A stretch of 64,000 nt of DNA from Proteiniclasticum sp043951855 (GCF_043951855.1 NZ_JBINJW010000004.1:1-64000); one strand, 5' to 3'; counted from the stretch's first letter, positions 42,070 through 51,990 are shown. The notes: a model not told the origin generated them from the letters alone. Program-made: numbers and translations.

Positions 42070-43026
42070 CTAATCCACCTTGTACTCGTTCTTCTTGTCA
42101 TCGATGTAGGATTCCTCTTCCTGCTCTCTTTTCAGCTTTTCCTGAGCTTCTTTCTCTTCTTCTTCTTGCTTCTGCTCTTCTTTCAGTGTTTCCACATCCA
42201 GGCCTTTTTCCGCCATTTCCTTCTTCAGCTCTTCGAATTTTCCGGTGAGCATGTCCTTGTCCACGATGGAAAGGAAGGATACTTTCAGTCTTACGGAAGT
42301 TTCCAGTGCCTTGTAGGCGGAAAGATAGTCTCCCTTCTTCCATTTGATAATGCCGTAGTAGTAGTGGGCTTCCGGGAACTTGATGTAGTCGATGGTGTCT
42401 TCATAGAGCGCTTCGGCTTTGTCGTATTCTCCCAGGAAGTAATAAGACTGGGCCAGATTGTCTGTGATGACATTGTCGTCCTTGTTGTAGTCATAGGCCT
42501 CCTGGTTGAATTCCAGCGCCTTCTCATAGTCGCCTTTGGCGATATAGAGGTATCCCAGAATTTCATACATGATGGAGTTCTGATAGTCTTCTCTAATGTT
42601 CTCCACGATGTCGATGGCTTTATCGATATCGCCCTTTTTCCAGTTCAGGATGGCCAGATTCAGGATGTTGTTGTATTTGAATCGCTCATCCTTTGTCTTC
42701 ATTTCCGCAGCTTCCAGAAGATAGGGTTCTGCTTCGTCCAGTCTTCCTTCTCTCAGCAGCACATAGCCGAAACTGGATTTGATGTAGGGCTTTGCAAAGG
42801 GATGCTTCACCGCTTTTTCAAAATAGGTCATGGCGATGTCCGTGTTTCCCGCATTGTAGGCTCTGCTGCCTTTGGTGGCCTGAATGGTGGGGTAGTTACG
42901 GTATACTGTGAAGATCAGATAGGCACCGATCAGGATATTGGCGATGGTGGAAAATCCCGCATAAATCAGGATAAAGATGCCTGCTATGGCGATGAGATCA
43001 TAAATCGGTAAATTCTTCAGTTTCAT
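42070..43026 (-). CDS. Membrane-anchored TPR-repeat protein
   Basis: A 318-residue protein with a short basic start, two N-terminal helices (about 8-45), then about six tetratricopeptide repeats (residues 60-260; YNAGNTDIAMTYFEKAVKHP is one) and a highly acidic/basic coiled tail (EEQKQEEEEKEAQEKLK). Probably a scaffold facing the cytosol. The partner is unknown. ATG 43026 has GAGG upstream and starts at MKLKNLPIYD; a longer frame begins at 43071. Confidence 0.82.
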   Translation of the reverse strand: MKLKNLPIYDLIAIAGIFILIYAGFSTIANILIGAYLIFTVYRNYPTIQATKGSRAYNAGNTDIAMTYFEKAVKHPFAKPYIKSSFGYVLLREGRLDEAEPYLLEAAEMKTKDERFKYNNILNLAILNWKKGDIDKAIDIVENIREDYQNSIMYEILGYLYIAKGDYEKALEFNQEAYDYNKDDNVITDNLAQSYYFLGEYDKAEALYEDTIDYIKFPEAHYYYGIIKWKKGDYLSAYKALETSVRLKVSFLSIVDKDMLTGKFEELKKEMAEKGLDVETLKEEQKQEEEEKEAQEKLKREQEEESYIDDKKNEYKVD

Positions 43027-43256
43027 TCTTTTTTCCTCAACTTCCTGTGTCTTTTTATCTTTTAAAATCATACCATGAAACCTGAAATATTTGAATGTTT
43101 TTAGGTATCATGACAGGGTACCATCCCATGATACCAGTCCTTGCTTAAGAATTCATTATTGCTCCGTTCTTTTTCGTAAAGGAAAGGATGATTTTAAGTT
43201 AATTTCAGGAACACAGGGTATGCTTAGCGTATAAGGTGAAATGAAGGAGCAGAAGA

Positions 43257-44015
43257 ATGACAGTATGGACCAGAGAAGATGAACGCAACAAGAATAAGAT
43301 GATGAATATCATGGACGGAGAAACCATGGAATGGGCGCAGAAAAAGTCCAGAGAATTATCAAGGCTCATGTCCTATTACCGATGCGCCATGATGGAAATT
43401 GAAACGAAACTGAATGTGCTCAATGAGGAGTTTTCCTGGGAGAAGGACCATAATCCCATCTCCAGTATACGGAAAAGACTGAAGTCTTTGACTTCCATCA
43501 GGGAAAAACTCGACCGAAGAGAATTTCCGGTATCCATTTCCTCCATAGAAGAGAATCTCAATGACGTGGCAGGGGTAAGAGTCATCTGCTCCTTTCCGGA
43601 GGATGTCTATGCCATAAGAGATGCGCTGCTGACCCAGGACGATCTGACGCTTCTGGAGGAAAAAGACTATGTGAAAAACCCGAAGCAAAACGGCTACAGA
43701 AGTCTGCATCTCATCATGAGCATTCCCATCTATCTGGCCCATGAGAAGAAGATCATGAAAGTGGAGATCCAGCTTCGGACCATCGCCATGGATTTCTGGG
43801 CGAGCCTTGAGCATCAGCTTCGCTACAAGAAGGAAGTGCTGTTCACCGAAGAAATGGCGCATGAACTCAGTGAGTGCGCGAGAATCAGTGCGGATCTGGA
43901 CCTTCGGATGGACAATCTGAGAAAAGGTGTGGAGAAGCAGCACAGCGCAAGGCACTTCAACGCGGTAGGCAGGGATAATATGTTTCTTCTGGAGAAGCAT
44001 TTGGAACACAAGTAA
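43257..44015 (+). CDS. Small alarmone synthetase (RelA/SpoT synthetase domain)
   Basis: A 252-residue (p)ppGpp synthetase without hydrolase or regulatory domains, like YjbM/YwaC. GVRVICSFPEDVY, QNGYRSLHLIM and VEIQLRTIAMDFWASLEHQL are the synthetase motifs with the metal-binding Asp/Glu and substrate-binding Arg. It transfers pyrophosphate from ATP to GDP or GTP during stress. AAGGAG precedes the ATG. The DUF488 gene follows after 19 bases. Confidence 0.92.
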   Translation: MTVWTREDERNKNKMMNIMDGETMEWAQKKSRELSRLMSYYRCAMMEIETKLNVLNEEFSWEKDHNPISSIRKRLKSLTSIREKLDRREFPVSISSIEENLNDVAGVRVICSFPEDVYAIRDALLTQDDLTLLEEKDYVKNPKQNGYRSLHLIMSIPIYLAHEKKIMKVEIQLRTIAMDFWASLEHQLRYKKEVLFTEEMAHELSECARISADLDLRMDNLRKGVEKQHSARHFNAVGRDNMFLLEKHLEHK

Positions 44016-44034
44016 GTGGAAGGAGTCACGGGAT

Positions 44035-44400
44035 ATGCATCGCATTCATATGAGAAGAATCTACGAGGAGAAGAAGGAGCATGAGACCAGAATACTGGTG
44101 GACAGGCTCTGGCCGAGGGGGGTCTCCAAAGAGAAGGCGGGTCTTGAATACTGGGCGAAGGAGATGACGCCCAGTGACGCGCTGAGAAAGGCTTACCACG
44201 AAGGCGCTCTGGAGAAAGAGGAATTCAGGGAAAAATACAGGCAGGAGATTCTGTCAGGGGAAAACCTGGATTCATTTCTATCCTATGTGGAGGAAGCGCT
44301 CCAGGAAAAGGACGTGGTCCTTCTCTCCGCAGTGAAGGACCTCACAGAAAGCCATGTGCCGATACTGAAGGAAATCCTGGAGGAGAATCTGAAGGGATAA
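44035..44400 (+). CDS. DUF488 family protein
   Basis: A 121-residue protein. ILVDRLWPRGVSKEKAGLEYW and the KYRQEIL segment are hallmarks of the DUF488 family, whose function is not established. Probably co-transcribed with the alarmone synthetase gene upstream; no direct functional link is known. Confidence 0.88.
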   Translation: MHRIHMRRIYEEKKEHETRILVDRLWPRGVSKEKAGLEYWAKEMTPSDALRKAYHEGALEKEEFREKYRQEILSGENLDSFLSYVEEALQEKDVVLLSAVKDLTESHVPILKEILEENLKG

Positions 44401-44512
44401 AGAGCAGGAGGAAGCGGAGCAGGCGGTTCGGATTTCTGAAAGGTGCCCTTGCTTCGCTTCATTCTCTGCTATAATGGAAGCATCGAAAAAACAAAGGATA
44501 AGGTGATGAAAT

Positions 44513-45166
44513 ATGATAGAAGCGGTATTATTCGACCTGGACGGCACCGTTGCCAATACCAACGAACTGATCTATGAGTCGTTCAGAAGACTTTTCTATG
44601 ACAAGATGAAGTTGGAGGTGCCCGATGAGGAGATCTACAGTCTTTTCGGCGAACCGCTGGAGAACAGCCTGAAGAAGTACACGAAAAGCCCCCAGGAGCT
44701 GCTGCCTTTTTTCAGGGAATTCAATGAATCCAATCACGACAGGATGATCCGATCCTTCGAGGGCGTGGAGGAAGCACTGATTATGCTGAAGGAAAAGGGA
44801 CTGAAGCTTGGCATTGTCACCAGCAAAAGAGCAGGCATGGCCAGGAGAAGTCTGGAAGCTTTGGGTCTGACGGACTATTTTGAAGTGCTGATCACGCCGG
44901 AATCAACCGATAAGCACAAACCGGAGCCGGAACCCCTCTATAAGGCCTGTGAACTTTTAGGGGGAATCGATCCGAAGAACACCATCATGGTAGGGGATGC
45001 CTCCTATGACATTCTCTGCGGCAACAGAGCAGGAGCCACCTCCGTTGCGGTTTCCTACAGCATGATTCATCCAGACACCATAAAAAGGGCACAGCCGCAC
45101 TACATGGTGGATGATCTGAGAGAACTTGTGGACCTGGTGCATAAGCTCAATGAAGAGAGAAGCTGA
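44513..45166 (+). CDS. HAD-family phosphatase (PpaX/phosphoglycolate phosphatase-like)
   Basis: A 217-residue HAD hydrolase with a small cap. FDLDGTVANT (motif I, nucleophile Asp about residue 8), GIVTSKR (motif II), KPEPEPLY (motif III Lys) and MVGDASYDI (motif IV) are all present. PpaX relatives hydrolyse pyrophosphate and Gph relatives phosphoglycolate; the sequence does not decide. Confidence 0.9.
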   Translation: MIEAVLFDLDGTVANTNELIYESFRRLFYDKMKLEVPDEEIYSLFGEPLENSLKKYTKSPQELLPFFREFNESNHDRMIRSFEGVEEALIMLKEKGLKLGIVTSKRAGMARRSLEALGLTDYFEVLITPESTDKHKPEPEPLYKACELLGGIDPKNTIMVGDASYDILCGNRAGATSVAVSYSMIHPDTIKRAQPHYMVDDLRELVDLVHKLNEERS

Positions 45167-45258
45167 AGATCCATAGCGAAAGATTAGTAAGCGGCTGAAA
45201 AACCAGAAGATCGGAAACGGTCTATAGCAGAAAGCGGCTCATCCATAGGGAAGCAGAT

Positions 45259-45310
45259 GAAAAATGCAGGAAGATTCACCTTGTACGGGTGATTTCTTCC
45301 TGCATTTTTC
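45259..45310. terminator. Bidirectional terminator
   Basis: AAAAATGCAGGAAGA-TTCACC pairs with GGGTGA-TTTCTTCCTGCATTTTT between convergent genes. Confidence 0.88.
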
Positions 45311-45345
45311 ATTTCAGATGTGATGGATGTTTTCATCCATCCTTT

Positions 45346-47166
45346 TTATTCTTCTCTTGGCAGAACGATCTGGCTCTCTTCATGGAGCCTGTTGAAGGCT
45401 GAAACCGCATAGGTGTAGTTTTCCGTATCCAGATGGTTCAGGTCATATCTGCTGACGCTCCTGTCCGCAGGAATCTTCCTGTGGATGTATCTGGGATTTT
45501 CCGGGTCAAGATCCGTTTTCGGGAACTGGTAGACGAGGAAGTATCTTGTTTTCTCGCTTTCATCGAATCCTTCATAACCATCGCTGAAACTCAGGATCTG
45601 GTTTCTGATGATGACGTCCCTGGGTGCGGCTGCCATGGCATCCATGAGGTTCTCGTTTTTCGGGATTATGGCGATGTCCTCATAGAGTGCGCGGAGCGCT
45701 TCGTTGTTTTTCACCAGTGCTTCTTTTCCTTCCCCGGTGAAATCACCGTGGCTTGGTGTAAGATATCTGAATCGGAAGAAGCTGCTGCCTCGGATGTGAT
45801 CCAGGGAATGGTTATAGGAAATCTGATCGCTGATGAGGGTGTCACCCTGCCAGTATGGATTTTCGATCTGTTCATAGACCTTGTAGTTCGCGTGTCCGAT
45901 ATAGAGATCCACCTTTGTGCCTTCCACCTGATCGTTCCACCACTTGGCCAGAACGGAGTAGGGTGCGGCATCTTCGCCGAAGTTCCAGTAGATCTGGGGA
46001 ATGACATAGTCCACCAGTCCCTCCTGAATCCATTTTCTGGTGTCCGTGAAGACCTGATGATGATAGGTTTCAGAGCTTGACACCGGTGTGTCGGAACCTG
46101 TTCCTTCTGTCTCTTCCGCATGCCCCCATATCCCGAATGGGCTTACGCCCAGCTTCACATAGGGTTTCAGGTCATGGATGTTTCTGCTCAGCTCTTTTAT
46201 GAAGGTGTAGGTGTTGTTTCTTCTCCACTCTCTGATGTCGGTGAAGTCTTCCTTATAGGAAAGAAAGGTCATGGCATCTTCTTCTTCGTCACCGAAGAGA
46301 TAGGGGACGGTTTCACCGTTCTCGTCAAGCTTCGTGCTGCGGTACGGATAGAAGTAATCGTCCAGATGCACCGCATCGATGTCGTAGTTTCTCACCACTT
46401 CCATGATGCTGTTGATGACATATTCTCGGGTGGCCGGATTACCGGGATCCAGAAACAGCCGGTCATCAAACCGCAATACCTGGGAAGGATACATTCTCGC
46501 ATAATTTGATTCATGGAGCGCGGCGAGGATTTCACTGGTTTCCTCTTCGCTCTTTTCCACAGTGACCCGGAAGGGATTGAACCATGCATGAAATTCCATG
46601 CCCCTTTTATGGGTTTCTTCAATGGCAAACTGCAGCAGATTGAAAGGAAGATCTTTTGTAAGATCCCCTGTGACATACAGGGAAGGAGGGTTGATCTCGG
46701 ACAGATAGAGCGCATCTGCTGATGGCCTCACCTGCATGATGACAGCATTGAGGTTATAGAGCTCATAGACATCCAGGATTTTCCGGAAGGATTCCTTGAG
46801 CTCGATGGAAGACATCCCGGGCTTTTCCGGGAAATCCAGATTTCTCACAGAAGGCAGCCATGCTGCTCTGAATTCATATTTTCTTCCTTCAGCGTCTTTT
46901 TCATGTTCCAGATAGACGACTTCTGGTGCGGGCTTTTCTTCCGGTTGATTCTGTGGGGTTTCGATGCCTTCTTCCGCAATGGGCGCAGGAGAATCCTCTC
47001 CACTTCCGAAAATGCCGCAGGCCCATAACAGGACCAGGCTGATCGCAAGGAGAAAAAGAGCGCCTAATAAAGTATTGCTCTTCTTTCTTTTCGGGATGCT
47101 CACATCGCTGGGGTAGACCAGTATTTCCTCTTTTGATTCTTTCTGATTGCTGCTGTTTTCCTTCAT
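45346..47166 (-). CDS. GHL10-family putative glycoside hydrolase (YngK-like)
   Basis: A 606-residue protein with a cytoplasmic N-terminus (1-30), one membrane helix (about 33-52), a linker rich in Glu/Pro, then the GHL10 (DUF187) barrel from about 92: EFRAAWLPSVRNLDFP, NAVIMQVRPSADALY, HAWFNPFRV, AVHLDDYFYPY, LGVSPFGIWG and VDYVIPQIYW. Such proteins are thought to act on peptidoglycan or envelope glycans; no substrate is shown. The C-terminal ~90 residues look like a fibronectin-type fold. A carboxypeptidase gene is next to it on the same strand. Confidence 0.88.
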   Translation of the reverse strand: MKENSSNQKESKEEILVYPSDVSIPKRKKSNTLLGALFLLAISLVLLWACGIFGSGEDSPAPIAEEGIETPQNQPEEKPAPEVVYLEHEKDAEGRKYEFRAAWLPSVRNLDFPEKPGMSSIELKESFRKILDVYELYNLNAVIMQVRPSADALYLSEINPPSLYVTGDLTKDLPFNLLQFAIEETHKRGMEFHAWFNPFRVTVEKSEEETSEILAALHESNYARMYPSQVLRFDDRLFLDPGNPATREYVINSIMEVVRNYDIDAVHLDDYFYPYRSTKLDENGETVPYLFGDEEEDAMTFLSYKEDFTDIREWRRNNTYTFIKELSRNIHDLKPYVKLGVSPFGIWGHAEETEGTGSDTPVSSSETYHHQVFTDTRKWIQEGLVDYVIPQIYWNFGEDAAPYSVLAKWWNDQVEGTKVDLYIGHANYKVYEQIENPYWQGDTLISDQISYNHSLDHIRGSSFFRFRYLTPSHGDFTGEGKEALVKNNEALRALYEDIAIIPKNENLMDAMAAAPRDVIIRNQILSFSDGYEGFDESEKTRYFLVYQFPKTDLDPENPRYIHRKIPADRSVSRYDLNHLDTENYTYAVSAFNRLHEESQIVLPREE

Positions 47167-47286
47167 CTGTTTGTCACCTCACGAAATCGAAAGTTCCGCC
47201 TTTTCAGATGAAAAGGCCGCTTGTTACATGGATTGTGGCCATTATGGCACATTTTTCTTAAGGAAGAGTTACATTTCAGTGAAAAG

Positions 47287-47314
47287 AAAGGGACCGATCC
47301 CAATCAGTCCCTTT
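47287..47314 (-). terminator. Terminator after the carboxypeptidase gene
   Basis: AAAGGGAC (47287-47294) pairs with GTCCCTTT (47307-47314), followed on the minus strand by CTTTTC. Confidence 0.7.
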
Positions 47315-47330
47315 CCCGGAATCCTCTTTC

Positions 47331-48644
47331 CTATTTGAAGCGATTTCTCTTTGAATCGTCCACATACTTGTTGGATCTTCTGGCGGATTCAATCCGTCTT
47401 CTTCTGGCGGCTTTCTTTCTTCTCTTGCTGATGGTGGCAATGAGGATCAGCACCACAAAGGTTACAGTGAAGAAGACGATAAGGATGTAACTGAAGAGAT
47501 GGGTCTTCAGGATTTTGGCCTCCACATCCAGGGTGGACACCAGGTCCACTTTCTTTGTGACCAGTCTTTCCTGTACACTCGCCACGCCAACCACGGAGTT
47601 TTCCTTGATCTCATCAGAGGAGAGGTCAAGGTAGGAAATATCCATTTCCGTTTCGCTGAGATTCACATCATTGCCATAGTAGGAAATGGTGTCTGCGGAT
47701 TTCACGGGCACTTCGATTTCCTTTGTAGGACCTACGATCTTGTAGGGTCTGTAGGAAACGGTGATGACGCCTACCTCTTCTGATTTGGAAAGCCTGATGA
47801 CTTTCTCTTCTTCAAAGGCCGCATTGACCATTTTTTCCGTTTCCTCAAATACCAGAACATTGACGCCGTCGTTGGTGCTGTTCAGAATGATGTTTCCGAT
47901 GGTCTTTCCGTCTCTTTCATAGACACCGGCGAAGCATCGTCCTGCTTCTCCTGTATACCCGGTCTTGCCCATGATGTTTCCAAGAAGACCGATGTGCTTG
48001 TTTCTGTTTTCCAGAAGTCCCAGGGTTTCATTCTTGCTCTTCATCTCATAGCTCTGCTTCATGGAAACCTCTCGAATCCAGGGGTCATTGTAGGCCGCTT
48101 TCAGGAGAAGCATGAGATCAAAGGCGGTGGTGTAATGATTGTCATCATGCAGACCGCTGGTGGTGACGAAGTTCGAGTTCATCATACCCAGTTCTCTGGC
48201 TTTTTCATTCATGAGCTTCACAAAGTCTTCCTCGGTTTCTGAAATATTCAGGGCAATGACGGTGGAAGCATCATTGAGTGATGCAAGAAGCAGAGCATGC
48301 ATGATGTCATCTGCCGAGATTTCCGTGCCCACAGCAATGTTCTTCAGGTTCCAGTAGATGGCATAGGGTATGACGAGTTTACCTTCCTGAGGATAGAGCA
48401 TATACTCTGTTTTCTTGGAGGAGTAATGATCCGAAAACACCAGAGCTGTCAGGAGTTTTGTGATGGATGCAGGATAGACTTTCTTGTCGATATCCTTGGT
48501 GAAGATCAGTTCATCTGTTTCCAGATCGAATGCAATGGCTGCTGATCCGCTGATCTCCGGTATTTCCGCCTTTACTGTGGTGGCGGGAAGAAGAAAAATG
48601 ATGATGATGAGCAGTGCTGGTATTTTTGTCAGTGTTTTTCTCAT
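47331..48644 (-). CDS. D-alanyl-D-alanine carboxypeptidase (S11 family, DacF-like)
   Basis: Trims the terminal D-Ala of peptidoglycan stem peptides. The 437-residue protein has a signal peptide (1-26), SITK (SxxK, catalytic Ser near 58), SLND (SxN) and GKTG (KTG) motifs, a C-terminal beta domain, and a membrane helix (about 385-408) with a strongly basic tail as anchor. The DacF/DacB group acts in vegetative growth or sporulation; the sequence does not decide. Confidence 0.93.
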   Translation of the reverse strand: MRKTLTKIPALLIIIIFLLPATTVKAEIPEISGSAAIAFDLETDELIFTKDIDKKVYPASITKLLTALVFSDHYSSKKTEYMLYPQEGKLVIPYAIYWNLKNIAVGTEISADDIMHALLLASLNDASTVIALNISETEEDFVKLMNEKARELGMMNSNFVTTSGLHDDNHYTTAFDLMLLLKAAYNDPWIREVSMKQSYEMKSKNETLGLLENRNKHIGLLGNIMGKTGYTGEAGRCFAGVYERDGKTIGNIILNSTNDGVNVLVFEETEKMVNAAFEEEKVIRLSKSEEVGVITVSYRPYKIVGPTKEIEVPVKSADTISYYGNDVNLSETEMDISYLDLSSDEIKENSVVGVASVQERLVTKKVDLVSTLDVEAKILKTHLFSYILIVFFTVTFVVLILIATISKRRKKAARRRRIESARRSNKYVDDSKRNRFK

Positions 48645-48824
48645 GGGATCCTCCTCTTGTTTTCAGGTCTTTCTATGTCAATGGGATAATTATCCATCTT
48701 TTTACGGTGATATTTGAATACACTATGAATATTATAACCTAAAAGTGACAGATTTTTCATCAAAATCGTAACATTATATCTGTTATAATGAAGATACGAG
48801 TAAATTAAAGAACAGGTGAGAAAT

Positions 48825-49442
48825 TTGAAATCCATAGACATGTTTAAAAACCGCAAACCCAAGGTCCTCGGTAAGAGAAGAGAGTATTCTGTGATGCTTC
48901 TTATCACGGAAATAGAGGGAGTAGAGCATCTGGTTCTGGAGAAGAGAGCCAGCACGCTGAAAAGTCAGCCTGGAGACATCTGCCTTCCAGGAGGATCCAT
49001 CGATCCGGGCGAGTCACCCATGGAAGCTTCTCTGAGAGAAACCATGGAGGAGCTTGGGGTCAACAAGGAGGAAATCGAGCTCATCGGTCCCATGGATTAC
49101 TTCATCAGTCCTTACGGACAGACCATGTATCCTTTCGTAGCCAGGGTGCACCATTCGGACTTTCAGCCGAACCCCGACGAGGTGGACAGACTGATTTTTG
49201 TGCCGCTGTCGTTTTTCGAAAAGAAGAGTCCGCTGATTTACGAGATCGATATGACCGCGAAGATGGGGGAGGACTTTCCCTATCATCTCATTGAGAATGG
49301 AAAGGACTATCCTTTCCGAAAGGCTACCAACAAGCAGTACTTCTACAAGTACGGTGATATCGTCATATGGGGCTTTACAGCCCAGATCGTGAAAAGCTTT
49401 ATAGATTTATTGAAAGAGGAGGAAAAACATGAAGAACTTTGA
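48825..49442 (+). CDS. NUDIX hydrolase (CoA pyrophosphatase-like)
   Basis: A 205-residue hydrolase. GGSIDPGESPMEASLRETME with ELGV is the NUDIX box, preceded by LEKRASTLKSQPGDICLPGG, which matches the NuCoA motif of CoA pyrophosphatases (NudL/YeaB). It likely cleaves CoA or its derivatives to phosphopantetheine. TTG 48825 is preferred because GGTGAG is then 4 bases upstream; GTG 48816 is possible. It overlaps the dehydrogenase gene by 14 bases. Confidence 0.88.
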   Translation: MKSIDMFKNRKPKVLGKRREYSVMLLITEIEGVEHLVLEKRASTLKSQPGDICLPGGSIDPGESPMEASLRETMEELGVNKEEIELIGPMDYFISPYGQTMYPFVARVHHSDFQPNPDEVDRLIFVPLSFFEKKSPLIYEIDMTAKMGEDFPYHLIENGKDYPFRKATNKQYFYKYGDIVIWGFTAQIVKSFIDLLKEEEKHEEL

Positions 49443-50589
49443 TTTTCACAACCCCACAAGACTGGTCTTCGGTCAGGGTACCATTGAAAACATCGGTAAG
49501 TATGTGAAAGAATACGGAGACAGGAAGGTGCTGCTTCTCTACGGAAAAGGGTCCATCAAAAAGAACGGTGTCTATGACGCCGTGGTGAAGTCTCTGAAGG
49601 AAAATGACATCGAATACGTGGAAATGAGTGGTGTAAAGCCCAATCCCGTTTTATCCAAGGTCAGAGAGACCGTGGATCTCATGAAGAAGGAGAAAGTGGA
49701 TGCCATCGTTGCAGTTGGTGGAGGATCGGTCCTGGACACATCCAAGATTTCGGCGGCAGCCTACTATTATGATGGAGATCCATGGGATTTCTACGAGAAG
49801 AAGGTGAAACCGGAAAGAGCGCTTCCCATCTATGGCGTACTGACCATTTCCGCCACAGGATCGGAAATGAATTCAGGAGGCGTCATCACCAATGAGGAAG
49901 AGAAAAAGAAATGGGGATGGGGATCCAAGTATACCTACCCGAGACTATCCATTGTGGATCCTTCTGTCCAGAAAACACTGCCAAGAAACCAGACCGTGAA
50001 CGGTGCGGTGGATACCATCACACACGTGCTGGAAGAATACTTCGACGGAACCAAAGGCACCCTCATGCAGGACGAATTCTCCGAAGGAATCATCCGAACC
50101 ACCATGGTTTCGGTGAAAAAGCTCATAGAAGATCCTGGTGATTATGAAGCACGTGCCAATCTTGCCTGGGCAGCCACTCTGGCGCTCAATGGACTGAATA
50201 GGCTGGGACGCGTCGGAGACTGGTCATCTCATGGCATCGAGCACTCTGTTTCCGCCTATTACGACATTGCCCATGCAGAAGGGCTTGCCATGGTCATGCC
50301 GGCCTGGATGAAGCATGTGTATAAGATGGATGTGGACAAATTCGCCCGATTCGGAGAGAAGATTTTCGGCATCACCGAAGAAGACAAGGATAAGGCGGCC
50401 GTCATGGCCATTGAAGCCTACAAGCATTTCCTCAAGGAAATCGGGGCACCGGTATCCTTATCCGAGAGAAACATAGGCGATGAGAATCTTCGTGTCATGG
50501 CCCAGAATGCCATGCTTAGAGGACCCATCGGCGGACTGAAGAAGCTTCATGAAGAGGATGTCTACGAGATTCTGAAGCTGGCTCTGTAG
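49429..50589 (+). CDS. Iron-containing alcohol dehydrogenase (YugJ/BdhA-like)
   Basis: A 386-residue NAD(P)H-dependent enzyme, probably butanol dehydrogenase or aldehyde reductase type. FDFHNPTRLVFGQGT opens the domain, AVGGGSVLDTSK binds NAD(P), and AVDTITHVLEEYF, SSHGIEHSVSAYYDI and HAEGLAMVMP contain the metal-binding Asp and His residues. The substrate is unclear; similar proteins reduce butyraldehyde or methylglyoxal. GGAGG is upstream inside the NUDIX gene. Translation is likely coupled to the NUDIX gene. Confidence 0.93.
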   Translation: MKNFDFHNPTRLVFGQGTIENIGKYVKEYGDRKVLLLYGKGSIKKNGVYDAVVKSLKENDIEYVEMSGVKPNPVLSKVRETVDLMKKEKVDAIVAVGGGSVLDTSKISAAAYYYDGDPWDFYEKKVKPERALPIYGVLTISATGSEMNSGGVITNEEEKKKWGWGSKYTYPRLSIVDPSVQKTLPRNQTVNGAVDTITHVLEEYFDGTKGTLMQDEFSEGIIRTTMVSVKKLIEDPGDYEARANLAWAATLALNGLNRLGRVGDWSSHGIEHSVSAYYDIAHAEGLAMVMPAWMKHVYKMDVDKFARFGEKIFGITEEDKDKAAVMAIEAYKHFLKEIGAPVSLSERNIGDENLRVMAQNAMLRGPIGGLKKLHEEDVYEILKLAL

Positions 50590-50665
50590 GCAATCCGTTC
50601 CATATAAGAAAATGGAAGACAATAACTCGATTATAAAGGATGGATGAAAGTCCATTCAGGAGAAG

Positions 50666-50708
50666 GAGAAATCCCTGAAGAAAAAGGTGATTTCTCTTTC
50701 TTTTCATT
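50666..50708 (+). terminator. Probable terminator after the dehydrogenase
   Basis: GAGAAATC (50666-50673) pairs with GATTTCTC (50689-50696), followed by TTTCTTTTC. Confidence 0.65.
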
Positions 50709-50877
50709 TTCAGTGGCGGGAGAGGATTCTGAAAATGTCAAGCAGATAATTTTTGAAGATAGTGAAGCAATGAAGTGAAAATCCTGATACGATAAGGAGA
50801 AGAAATTAGGAGTCGATTGAAGAATCCGAAATGAAATCTTGAGACCAGAAGTAAGAAATAAAGGAAAGTGATGACGG

Positions 50878-51540
50878 ATGTATAAGGAGTTTTTTGAAAT
50901 GGTAAAGAAAAATGCGCCCAATGAAATGATCGTGGTGGATGGCGTGGTGGGCTCAGGCAAGACCACCCTGATGAATATACTGAAAGAGGAACTGGGGGTA
51001 TCGGGATTTGAAGAACCGGTGACGGATAATCCCATTCTGGGAAAATTCTACCATGATCGTAAGCGGTATGCTTTTCCGCTTCAGATCTTTTTCCTGAACA
51101 GAAGATTCCGTATGCTGAAGGAGGCCCAGGCGAAGAAGGTATCCAGCGTCATGGACAGAAGCATCTATGGCGATGTGATCTTTGCCAAGCTTCTTCATGA
51201 TGGAGGAGATATGGAGAAAGACGAGTTTAATCTCTATCAGGACCTTCTGACCAACATGCTGGACCATATCGAAGCACCGAAGCTCATGATCTATCTGAGA
51301 GCGGATGTGGATACGGCCATCGACAGAATCGAGAAGAGAGGACGAGACTACGAGCAGATTGTGGAAAGAGACTACTGGGAAAGACTGAACAGAGAATATG
51401 AGGCGTACTTCTCCGCCTACAATCTATCCAAGCTTCTCATCATTGAAGCAAAGGAATACGACATCAGAGACTCAGAAGAAGACAGGAAGAAAGTGGTGCA
51501 GCTGGTCAGAGAGGCCTTAGCGGAAACGGAAAGAAAGTAA
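50878..51540 (+). CDS. Deoxynucleoside kinase
   Basis: A 220-residue nucleoside salvage kinase of the dGK/dAK type. DGVVGSGKTTL (P-loop, about 22-31), MDRSIYGDVIFA (DRS motif) and the Arg-rich lid EKRGRDYEQ are characteristic. It phosphorylates deoxynucleosides; base specificity is not clear. ATG 50878 has AAGGAAAG upstream and gives 7 extra residues; ATG 50899 has AAGGAG 9 bases upstream and a more usual N-terminus. Confidence 0.9.
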   Translation: MYKEFFEMVKKNAPNEMIVVDGVVGSGKTTLMNILKEELGVSGFEEPVTDNPILGKFYHDRKRYAFPLQIFFLNRRFRMLKEAQAKKVSSVMDRSIYGDVIFAKLLHDGGDMEKDEFNLYQDLLTNMLDHIEAPKLMIYLRADVDTAIDRIEKRGRDYEQIVERDYWERLNREYEAYFSAYNLSKLLIIEAKEYDIRDSEEDRKKVVQLVREALAETERK

Positions 51541-51552
51541 AGAAGAATCTGG

Positions 51553-51592
51553 AAAGACTGGAGCAGAAAAAAGAAAAGCTTCAGTCTTTTTT
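51553..51592 (+). terminator. Terminator after the nucleoside kinase
   Basis: AAAGACTG-GAGC and GCTT-CAGTCTTT form a 12-base stem followed by TTTTTGCG. Confidence 0.8.
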
Positions 51593-51990
51593 GCGTCAAT
51601 TTTCCGGTGGCGGACAAATGCATATGCCTTGGAGTACAAGTACAACGAAAAACATGCAATATGAAATGTTAAAATTTTGATAATGAATCATTTTCTTAAA
51701 GGAAACACAGGAATAACGTAAAACCGTTTACATTCCTGAAGATTTTTCTTCTTAAAATCAATAATTTTTCGAAAAACTGAAGAAGTCATATAAAAAATCG
51801 GAAAAGAAAGTTTCGTGATTTATTATGTTATAATTTTGCCGAGAAGTACGAAAATCTGTTAATTCTGCACTTTAGATGTACTTCTTCATCCATAGGTCTA
51901 GGTTTGTCAGCGAAAGAGATTTATGATGAATCCAGGACGGATCGAATAGGTTGTTTGAATAAAAAAAGAAGATGTCTAAGGAGGAATTCA
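51593..51990 (+). promoter_or_regulatory. Long leader region of pckA
   Basis: About 400 bases without a gene. An extended -10 (TGTTATAAT, ending near 51835) lies about 155 bases before the pckA ATG. The leader contains AGAAGTAC (51842-51849) able to pair with GTACTTCT (51878-51885). An in-frame GTG/TTG extension upstream of ATG 51991 is unlikely to be translated. No known riboswitch is seen. Confidence 0.45.

Noticed and set aside
41908..43011. A 367-codon plus-strand frame
   Set aside because: It is antisense to the TPR gene, rich in Phe/Leu/Val as expected from the reverse of a Glu/Lys-rich gene, and has no ribosome site of its own.
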